Assembly (NCBI GenBank): GCA_022361155.1
Contig: JAKSBK010000162.1
Coordinates: 1 to 40,214 of the forward strand
Length of the DNA stretch: 40,214 bases
Source of the DNA: Pseudomonadota bacterium
Lineage (GTDB): Bacteria > Myxococcota_A > Polyangia > Polyangiales > JAKSBK01
Direction: 5' to 3'
Under the pieces are notes generated by a model. That model ran no database searches and was not told the origin of the DNA. It saw only the letters and a program-made list of their open reading frames with translations. Below, one piece after another: positions 10,222 through 17,040 of the stretch (positions are counted from its first letter, which is position 1; each line of letters opens with the position of its first letter). A program made the translations under genes and the position numbers.

Positions 10222-12048
10222 TCACTGCGGGGCCCAGCGCGCAAACCACACGTCTTCGTCGACGCCGGCGGCGCTGAACTCGATCTGGTTAGGAGTGCCG
10301 AGCTCGAAGCTGACCTTGGAACGGAAGTGGCCGATCGCCGTGATCTCCCCCTGCATCCCGGTGGCAACCGTATAGAGCCAGTCATCTCCGGGACCGCCCA
10401 GCGTCTTGACCCAGACCACCTGACCTTGCTCGTCGTACTTGGCGAGGAAGGCATCGTCTTCGTGCATCTTGTCGACCGTGGCTGGATGAACGCTGACGGG
10501 GTGAGCTCCGAACATGGCGTCGCCCTGAAAGCGGCCACCGAGGTAGATGGCTGCTGGGGCCCCCGGAGGCGCATGAGCCGCCACCGACCAGCCGGCGTCG
10601 GATAGCGGGCCACCCGCGGTGCGGACCCACTGAAGGATGCCCGCTGGATCGTACTTGGCGAGGAAGGCGTCGTGGTCACCCAGGGCCTGGATCGCCTCGT
10701 GCTCGGCTCCCGGCTCGCACCCTTGGGTCGCGGGCGGTGCCCCCGCCGGTAGCACGGTGCCGACCGGCACCGGCAGCACGGGTAGCCTGCGAAGGTAGAG
10801 GCAGTCGTCGTAGCGGCCGGTCACGTACAGATTGCCCAGCGCGTCGTGCGTCACGCCCCAGGCGCGGGCGTCCTGGCCCGGATAACCCATGTTCGTGCCC
10901 CACAAAACGCGTCCATCGTGATCGTAGTGCACCAGGAAGCCGTCCGACAGCACGCCGCCCGGGCGCGCCATCCCGGCCGCGGAATAGGGCGTCAGCACGA
11001 CCTCGTGCATGCCCAGAGCTCCCATGAAGTGCTCCTCCGTTTTGCCTGCCACCGTCCCGCTGACGACGTAGCTGCCGTCGGGCTCGACGGTCACGCCGCG
11101 CCCCTCGGAGTCATCCTCGGCGCCGCCGATATCGTCGGCCCAACGAAGCGTGCCCATATGGTCGTACTCGGCGACGAAGGCATCCTTGCCGCCCAACGCC
11201 GTCAAGGTCTTTGCTCCCGCTTGCCCAACGCCGAACGTCGCGGTGCCCTCGAAGTAACCGGTCACGATGATGTCGTCCGACACTGGATCGACGCCCACGG
11301 CGTACGGGCGAGAATCGCGTGCGTCGTTGCGCGGCTTCGGAACGACCATGACGGCCTGAGCCCAATCCACCGCGCCCGTGTCGCCGTTCAGATCGGCAAC
11401 AAAGAAGTCCTTGGATGCGTCGGAGCTCAGCATCGTGCTGCCCACCATGACCGTGCCAGCGAAATCACCGGCCACGGCCACGGTGCCGTCGTTGGGGTCG
11501 ACCGCCAGGGCGCGTACCTCCCCTTCGTCGGCCGGACCCCCAAACGTCTTGACCCAGGCGAGGTCCCCCGTAGGCGTCAACTTCGCCACGAACATGTCCT
11601 CGCCACCCAGCGATTGCATGAGCGTGCCATCGTGCCAGCCTGCTACCAGAAAATCGGCCGGAGTGACGTCCGAGCACATGGTCAGACCCGGAAGCTCCGT
11701 GATGTCGATGGTTTCGCCGAAGGCGCCGCCCACGAAGATGCTGCCGTCGGGCCCAACTGCGATCGCCTCGCCGTCGTCGTCTCCAATGCCCCCCATGCAG
11801 CGTGCCCACGCGTTCGGGCTGCCCATACCCTGGGCCGCGCAGCTCTTGGCCGCACCCTTGGGGGGCCAGTTCTCGCACAAGCCGCCGCCCATCGTGCCGG
11901 CGCCTGCTCCCGCCATCGCGCCTGCCGCTGCTGCGGCCCCGGTTACACCACCAACGCCCGCCCCGCCGCCTGCGGGTCCAGCATCGTCGCCACCACAACC
12001 GTACGACAAGCAGATCAGAGCGAGAAAGACGAGCGTTCGACGCCTCAC
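10222..12048 (-). CDS. secreted or lipid-anchored seven-blade beta-propeller protein
   Basis: A 608-residue exported protein. The GTG at 12048 is supported by a perfect AGGAGG five bases upstream. An N-terminal hydrophobic segment (VFLALICLSYG, then Cys18) resembles a lipoprotein signal, although the lipobox is imperfect (S-Y-G-C). A Gly/Ala-rich linker follows (about residues 22-60). The rest is built from six copies of a repeat of the form DxFxxxYDxxGxxxWxxxxGGxxxD (SBBP-like). A half-repeat at the start (WARCMGGIGDDDGEA) and the complementary half at the very end (DEDVWFARWAP) would close a seventh blade by a velcro arrangement. Such proteins are common in large myxobacterial genomes; substrate and role are unknown. 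Confidence 0.85.
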   Translation of the reverse strand: MRRRTLVFLALICLSYGCGGDDAGPAGGGAGVGGVTGAAAAAGAMAGAGAGTMGGGLCENWPPKGAAKSCAAQGMGSPNAWARCMGGIGDDDGEAIAVGPDGSIFVGGAFGETIDITELPGLTMCSDVTPADFLVAGWHDGTLMQSLGGEDMFVAKLTPTGDLAWVKTFGGPADEGEVRALAVDPNDGTVAVAGDFAGTVMVGSTMLSSDASKDFFVADLNGDTGAVDWAQAVMVVPKPRNDARDSRPYAVGVDPVSDDIIVTGYFEGTATFGVGQAGAKTLTALGGKDAFVAEYDHMGTLRWADDIGGAEDDSEGRGVTVEPDGSYVVSGTVAGKTEEHFMGALGMHEVVLTPYSAAGMARPGGVLSDGFLVHYDHDGRVLWGTNMGYPGQDARAWGVTHDALGNLYVTGRYDDCLYLRRLPVLPVPVGTVLPAGAPPATQGCEPGAEHEAIQALGDHDAFLAKYDPAGILQWVRTAGGPLSDAGWSVAAHAPPGAPAAIYLGGRFQGDAMFGAHPVSVHPATVDKMHEDDAFLAKYDEQGQVVWVKTLGGPGDDWLYTVATGMQGEITAIGHFRSKVSFELGTPNQIEFSAAGVDEDVWFARWAPQ

Positions 12049-12053
12049 ACGAT

Positions 12054-12059
12054 CCTCCT
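12054..12059 (-). promoter_or_regulatory. Shine-Dalgarno AGGAGG of the beta-propeller gene
   Basis: On the minus strand AGGAGG lies five bases before the GTG at 12048. It decides this start over an upstream in-frame reading that would add 31 residues in front of the signal sequence. Confidence 0.8.
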
Positions 12060-12368
12060 GAGCCTGCCGGTCTGTGCCGGCGTATGCGCCTCCGCCCTCG
12101 TCTGCCGTGCCTGCCACACAAGCGCAGACCCGCGACAGCACCTGGCTAGCCCAGGTGCCAGCGGAGAGTCAACCCAGACCTCCCTACTTAGATGCGCTGT
12201 CGCGCCACGTCGGCTCCCGAAAAAAGTCCCAACCCGGGGCAGCTGCCCTTTCCCCAACGTCGGCGGCGCTGCGCAAACGTCGACCGGTCCTGCGCCTAAG
12301 GTTCCGTCCAAGAATAACCGCTCGAGACCGGCCGCGCAGGCTGGATGCGATCGCCGGCCCCCCTAACC
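12060..12368. other. intergenic spacer with one hairpin
   Basis: The roughly 310 bases between two minus-strand genes hold no credible gene. A perfect 8-bp stem (GCACCTGG, loop CTAGC, CCAGGTGC) lies at 12138-12158. It is not followed by a T-run in either direction, so a Rho-independent terminator is not supported. The promoter of the beta-propeller gene presumably lies here, but no clear -35/-10 pair stands out. Confidence 0.6.
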
Positions 12369-13514
12369 TCAGCGGCAGAAGGGTCGGCCAGGGTGCGGCC
12401 TCTTGACCCAGCTCTCCCGCCAGTCGAGGAAGGCACGCACGCTGGGGTGCATGGGTCCCATGGCCGCACGTGCCTCCTCTTCTGACACCGTCCTGTCTGC
12501 GGCGGCGCCGCGCTGAGCCTTGTCGTAGCGGGCGATCACGGGCCGAACGCCGCTCTCCGAGAGCCGCCGCCTATGCCACGGATAGACTGGATGCGCATCC
12601 TTGCAGCCGCGCCTGATGTCCCCGGCGCTGCAGAAGAAGCGCAGGTGCATGTGATCGTCGTGCGCGAACCCAGGCTGACACGTGATCTGACCGAAGCGCT
12701 GCCACACATGGCGGGGGGCGCCGACTCGCTTCGCATGCTCCAGCAGCAAGCCGCGGACATGTTCGACCACGAAAACACGCTGGAGCGAGCTGCCGGCGTA
12801 CTCGATCAGCGACTGTACAAAAAGCCAGGTTCTGGCGACATCCAGACGTAGCGGCACGTCGTCGCTGGGATCGACCAGGTCCTTGTAGTCGGTGCCGGCT
12901 CCGGTGGGATCGATCGGCGCTGCAACCGAGGGCAGCGGTCTGCCATCAGGGTCGGTCAAGTAGAACAGGACATCCACGTCCCGACCGCTCTGGTGGGAGC
13001 CATGGTGCGCGATCGGGCCACCGCGCCGATGGCTCAGGTCGTTCACCACCAGCCGCCCGCCCGGAAGCTCGCGACCAACACGCGCCGCGGCCTGCACCAG
13101 TGCTTGCACGAGCTCGACCGTGCCGTAGCGTGCGTCAGCCTTGCGGCGGGATCTGTGGACGAAGCCCGGCCCCTGCCGGGGCAGCACGGCGGCGCCTTCG
13201 AGGCGCCCCGCAGCGGCGCCCCCTATCGACGTACTGTGTGCCGGTCTCAAATCGAGCACGCGTCTGATCACCGACCGCCGGCTGCGCCCCGTCGCATCGG
13301 CAGGGGGCGCGACCGGTCTCGGGCCGGCTCTCGCGGCCGCTGCTGGTCGCGCGGCTCGATGGGCACCGGCGACCGGGGGGTCGGCCCTTGAAGGCCCCGC
13401 AGGCAACGCTGGCAAGAGCAGGCCGATTCCCGCTGCAGCGCACGCGACCCCGCACGGGCGCCGACCCCTCGGCCTCGGCCCGCCGCCATGTCGATCGTTC
13501 AAAGCGAACCGCAC
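12369..13514 (-). CDS. penicillin-insensitive murein endopeptidase (peptidase M74, MepA-like)
   Basis: A 381-residue exported zinc endopeptidase expected to cleave peptide cross-links in peptidoglycan. The MepA motifs are present: NDLSHRRGGPIAHHGSHQSG leads into the zinc ligands His174 and Asp181 (same spacing as His113/Asp120 of E. coli MepA), and DDHMHLR supplies the histidines at 288 and 290. The N-terminus carries a basic stretch and a hydrophobic segment ending LPAGPSRA, a plausible signal peptide. A Pro/Ala/Arg-rich linker of about 80 residues separates it from the catalytic domain. The start is a GTG without a clear ribosome-binding site; a TATAGT box lies only a few bases upstream, so the true start is uncertain. 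Confidence 0.82.
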   Translation of the reverse strand: MRFALNDRHGGGPRPRGRRPCGVACAAAGIGLLLPALPAGPSRADPPVAGAHRAARPAAAARAGPRPVAPPADATGRSRRSVIRRVLDLRPAHSTSIGGAAAGRLEGAAVLPRQGPGFVHRSRRKADARYGTVELVQALVQAAARVGRELPGGRLVVNDLSHRRGGPIAHHGSHQSGRDVDVLFYLTDPDGRPLPSVAAPIDPTGAGTDYKDLVDPSDDVPLRLDVARTWLFVQSLIEYAGSSLQRVFVVEHVRGLLLEHAKRVGAPRHVWQRFGQITCQPGFAHDDHMHLRFFCSAGDIRRGCKDAHPVYPWHRRRLSESGVRPVIARYDKAQRGAAADRTVSEEEARAAMGPMHPSVRAFLDWRESWVKRPHPGRPFCR

Positions 13515-13543
13515 ACTATACCAACTGGACGCCGGTCACGCTC

Positions 13544-13569
13544 CTCGGATTCGAAGCTCGGATTCGAAG
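13544..13569 (+). repeat. perfect 13-bp tandem duplication
   Basis: The unit ctcggattcgaag is repeated exactly at 13544-13556 and 13557-13569, upstream of the murein endopeptidase gene. Each unit contains the palindrome TTCGAA. It could be a paired binding site or a simple duplication. Confidence 0.7.
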
Positions 13570-13624
13570 CTCCGAGCGCCACCACCGGCGGTCGTGGTCG
13601 TGGGCACCCAGGACCGCGGCCAAC

Positions 13625-13788
13625 GGCTAGTCTCGAGTTTGGCGGTTTTTGTGAGCGAAATCGCCGCGAAATCTGGCAGTTCAAGGCGCAACGACGAGGA
13701 ATGCTGGTGGCATTTTGAGGAGGAGCAACGCCGAAATGCCGGTTTTCCCGGGGATTGCAGCCGCGACAACCGCCAAACTCGAGGCTAG
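13625..13788. repeat. 164-bp imperfect palindrome at the 3' end of the dab/nuo operon
   Basis: The ends are inverted repeats of 21 bases with one mismatch (13627-13647 against 13768-13788; core CTCGAGTTTGGCGGTT). The homology continues inward at roughly two thirds identity through AATC, CC, GAAA and GGCA blocks to a central AATGC/GCATT stem near 13702-13718. The right end covers the stop codon of the last nuo-like gene. It looks like a short palindromic mobile repeat (MITE-like) or a giant 3' hairpin; no ORF inside is credible. Confidence 0.75.
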
Positions 13789-15401
13789 TTGGGGGCGCCG
13801 ACGCTCGCCAGCTCCACCGACAGCGGACGTGGAGGATGCCCGTGCCGCGGCCCGCCGTTGGCCACCACATCCTGCGTGGCGCCCTGCTCTACACGCTCGA
13901 CCAGCTTCTGCACCGAGGCGCTGGTCATGTCGAGCATCGGCGTCGGATACAGCCCGATGTAGAGGATCACGGCCAGCGTAGCGAACCCCACCACGAGCTC
14001 CCGCCCGGAGGCGTCCGGGGGAATCTGCAAGGTCTTGCGTGTGTACGTGCCCCAAAAGCCTCGCTGATGCCACACCAGGAAGTAGGCCGCGCTCAGGATC
14101 ACGCCCAAGACACCGATCACGGCATAGATCCAGTTCGCCTTGAACGCCCCGATGAAGATCAACACCTCCCCCGTGAACCCGGCCGTCCCCGGCATTGCGA
14201 TGAACGACAGGCCCACGAGGAACACCATGGTGCCGAGCTTTGGCATGTGCCACGTCAGACCCCCGCACGCGGCGAGGTCCGTCGAGCCCAGCCGATCCTG
14301 CACGAACATGATCAGCAGGTACAGCCCTGTACCCGTTACGGCCAGATTCACCAGGGTCATGATCACGCCCTGCAGCGCCTGCCCGTTGGCCGCCACCATG
14401 CCCAGCATGGCAACGCCCACGTGGCTTACGCTCGCATAAGCCAACAGCTTGCGAAAGTTCGATTGCACAAGCGCAATCAATGCGCCGTAGATGATCGCGA
14501 TCAGCGCCAGCACCCCAATGATCGATCCGTACGCGGTGAAAGCGTCGGGCGCGAGCGGCAGTAGAAAGCGTATGAAACCGAACACACCCAGCTTGAAACC
14601 AACCAAGAGTCCCCCCGCCGCCACGGGTGCATCCATGAGCGTGCTGGTCATCCACGTATGAAATGGAAAGAGCGGCCCCTTGAACGCAAATGCGACCCCC
14701 ATCAAGACCAGGATCAGCGCCTGCATCTGGAAGGAAATGGGCGTGTTCAACAGGACCGGGAAATCGAACGAGTAGGCCTGCTCGAGCCCCTGCGCGAGCG
14801 CATGCTCGTGGTAGTTGAGGCCCAGCAGGATGATCGCGATGGTCATCGGCGCCCCGCCCGCCACCATGTACAGCACGTACTTCTGCGCCGAGTAGCGCCG
14901 TTCTGCGCCAACGCCCCAGAGCTTGATCAGCAGAAAGACCGGAATCAGCGCGAGCTCCCAGAACACGAAGAACAGCACGAGGTCCACGGCAGCGAAGATA
15001 CCCATGGTCGTCGTTTCGGCGGCGAGCAACGCCATGAGGTAGGGCTTGAGCATGAACTTGCGGTTCTCCCACGAAGCCAGAAGCAGGAGCACGGTTGCCA
15101 GCGCGGTCACGGGCAGAAACAGCACGCTGATCCCGTCCACGCCCACGTGGTAGGTGATGCCTAGCGTGGGCATCCAAGCGGACTGTTCCGCGAACTGAAG
15201 CTCGGGGGTGCCGATCTGGAAATTGAATGCTACGAGCAAGGTCAAAACCAGCTCGGTTAGCGCTCCCACCAGGGCGGCCTCCCGCACGTGCGAGCCCCCG
15301 CTGAAATTGAGCAGCAGGGCCCACAGCAACGGAAAGAAAATAACGACAGACAGTATCGGAAATCCGATCTGATCGACCGCAGCTATCTCCTGGGGAATCA
15401 T
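13785..15401 (-). CDS. NuoM/NdhD-like antiporter subunit, third in DAB-type operon
   Basis: A 538-residue, roughly 14-helix membrane protein of the proton-translocating complex I/Mrp antiporter family. Key charged residues are retained: Glu in the TM5 motif FWELALIPVF, Lys in TM7 AFAFKGPLFPFHTW, Lys in TM8 LLVGFKLGVFGF and Glu in TM12 GTAGFTGEVLI. It therefore looks competent for ion translocation. The ATG overlaps the stop of the preceding gene (ATGA) and GAGG lies seven bases upstream. Its N-terminus (VDQIGFPIL) closely matches that of the preceding subunit, so the two are probably tandem duplicates. No genuine NADH-binding or quinone-module genes are nearby, so complex I membership is unlikely. 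Confidence 0.88.
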   Translation of the reverse strand: MIPQEIAAVDQIGFPILSVVIFFPLLWALLLNFSGGSHVREAALVGALTELVLTLLVAFNFQIGTPELQFAEQSAWMPTLGITYHVGVDGISVLFLPVTALATVLLLLASWENRKFMLKPYLMALLAAETTTMGIFAAVDLVLFFVFWELALIPVFLLIKLWGVGAERRYSAQKYVLYMVAGGAPMTIAIILLGLNYHEHALAQGLEQAYSFDFPVLLNTPISFQMQALILVLMGVAFAFKGPLFPFHTWMTSTLMDAPVAAGGLLVGFKLGVFGFIRFLLPLAPDAFTAYGSIIGVLALIAIIYGALIALVQSNFRKLLAYASVSHVGVAMLGMVAANGQALQGVIMTLVNLAVTGTGLYLLIMFVQDRLGSTDLAACGGLTWHMPKLGTMVFLVGLSFIAMPGTAGFTGEVLIFIGAFKANWIYAVIGVLGVILSAAYFLVWHQRGFWGTYTRKTLQIPPDASGRELVVGFATLAVILYIGLYPTPMLDMTSASVQKLVERVEQGATQDVVANGGPRHGHPPRPLSVELASVGAPN

Positions 15402-17017
15402 CGAAGCACCTCGGCGATCTGAGCATTCGGCCGCTCGCTGGGCTTCGGCCTTGGCTTGGCTCGAAGGAAGCCCGGACCAATGCGAGCGTGGGGCTTGTCA
15501 CCGGCGTGCCCCTCACCCCGTTCGAGCTTCTCAGCCACTGTGTGCAGGGACGCGTGGGTGGACTGCAGGAACGGCTCGGTGAACAGCCCGACCGTGAACA
15601 CCATGCCTATGATCACGCAGGCCACGAACAGCTCACGGCGCCGCAGGTCCGGCATGTCACGCACGGCCGCGATCCGGATTGGACCCAAAAACGCCCGTCT
15701 GAAATAGCGCAGGAAATAACAGGCCGTGACGAATACGCAGACTGCCGAGAACACGGCCATCCACCAGCGGGTCGACAACGCGCCCAGTACGATCAGGTGG
15801 TCGGCGTTGAAGCCGGAAGTGCCCGGGAGCCCGATGCTCGCAAGCGCCAACGCCAGAAACACGGCGGCGAGCACCGGCGTCGAGTGCGACAGGCCGCTCA
15901 GCACCGAAGCAGCCTGAGGGCCAAGACGCGTGTGAATAAACGCCGCAACAAAAAACAGGCCCGCACCCGTCAGACCGAGGTTGGCCATGTGAAGGAGGCC
16001 GCCTTGCAGTCCGTAGAAGTTGAGGGAAAACAGCCCGATGACCACGACGCCCATGTGCGCCACGCTGCCGAAAGCGAGCAGTCTCCGCAGGTTGACCTGG
16101 ACCAGGGCCGCTGCGCCACCGTAAAGAATGCTCGTCGCGCCCAGCGCGGCGACGATATCGAGGTACTCGTGGGCGGCGTCGGGCAGGAACGGCAGCACGA
16201 AACGCAAGATGCCGTAGGCGCCGAGCTTCACCCCCACCAGGAACACGGTCATGGCCACGATCGGTCCCTCCGCCAAGACCCGGGGCAACCAGGTGTGGAA
16301 AGGAACGATCGGCAGCTTGATGGCAAGCCCGAGCATCAACAGCAAGAAGATCGGACCTTGCGCCTCGGCCGGAATGCTGGATGCCAGCAAGGTGGCATAG
16401 TTCAGCGGCGTGTCCGGCCCCACCTCACCGCGCAGGAGCAGCACCCCAAAGAGAATGGACGCGGCTGCTCCGAGCATCATCAGGGTGTACTGAACCGCTG
16501 CTTCATGGCGCTTCTGACCGGTACCCCAGCGTGTGATCAAGAACCAACCCGGGATCAGCTCCGCCGTGAAAAAGAACCAGAACAGCATGAGGTCGAGCGA
16601 TACAAAGGCCCCCATCTTCATGCCCTGAAAAGCGAGCATGGCGATCAAGTACCACTTCACTCCTTGCTGGACGCAGAACTCGGTCAACAGCACCGCGAAG
16701 AAGGTCAGTAGTGCGATCAGCGGCAGGAACATCAAGTTCAGGCCGTCCACGCCCAGCGTGTAGCTCAAACCCAGACCGGGAACGCCCCCACCGTGCTCGA
16801 CGAACTGCAGGTCGGGTCCATGCGTCTGAAAGCTCAGCGCTACGACCACCGTCAGCAGGACCTCGAGCCCGGCACCGACCAGACCGATCTTGTATGCCTG
16901 ATGATCGTCCTCGATCAAGTTGAGGATCAGAGCGACAAGAAGCGGCAGGCAGATCAACGCGGTTAGAATCGGAAAACCGATCTGCTCGACTGAAGTTAGC
17001 TCGGTAAGATGATGCAT
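15398..17017 (-). CDS. NuoM/NdhD-like antiporter subunit, second in DAB-type operon
   Basis: A 539-residue membrane protein of the NuoL/M/N family. TM5 carries FTAELIPGWF with its Glu, TM7 LAIKLPIVPFHTWL with its Lys, and TM8 FLVGVKLGAYGIL with a Lys. In the TM12 motif, GTSGFNADHLIVLG has Asp where the family normally has Glu. The C-terminus is a hydrophilic tail of about 60 residues rich in Lys, Arg and Pro. The start has a GAGG five bases upstream and lies 23 bases after the NuoL-like gene. It is a likely tandem paralogue of the next gene (both begin VEQ/VDQIGFPIL). It probably acts in the membrane arm of the DabA complex; this is inference from context. Confidence 0.87.
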   Translation of the reverse strand: MHHLTELTSVEQIGFPILTALICLPLLVALILNLIEDDHQAYKIGLVGAGLEVLLTVVVALSFQTHGPDLQFVEHGGGVPGLGLSYTLGVDGLNLMFLPLIALLTFFAVLLTEFCVQQGVKWYLIAMLAFQGMKMGAFVSLDLMLFWFFFTAELIPGWFLITRWGTGQKRHEAAVQYTLMMLGAAASILFGVLLLRGEVGPDTPLNYATLLASSIPAEAQGPIFLLLMLGLAIKLPIVPFHTWLPRVLAEGPIVAMTVFLVGVKLGAYGILRFVLPFLPDAAHEYLDIVAALGATSILYGGAAALVQVNLRRLLAFGSVAHMGVVVIGLFSLNFYGLQGGLLHMANLGLTGAGLFFVAAFIHTRLGPQAASVLSGLSHSTPVLAAVFLALALASIGLPGTSGFNADHLIVLGALSTRWWMAVFSAVCVFVTACYFLRYFRRAFLGPIRIAAVRDMPDLRRRELFVACVIIGMVFTVGLFTEPFLQSTHASLHTVAEKLERGEGHAGDKPHARIGPGFLRAKPRPKPSERPNAQIAEVLR

Positions 17018-17040
17018 GGGTGCCTCGCAGACGACCGTCG

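Noticed and set aside
12138-12158. A Rho-independent terminator
   Set aside because: The 8-bp stem is perfect, but no T-run follows on either strand.
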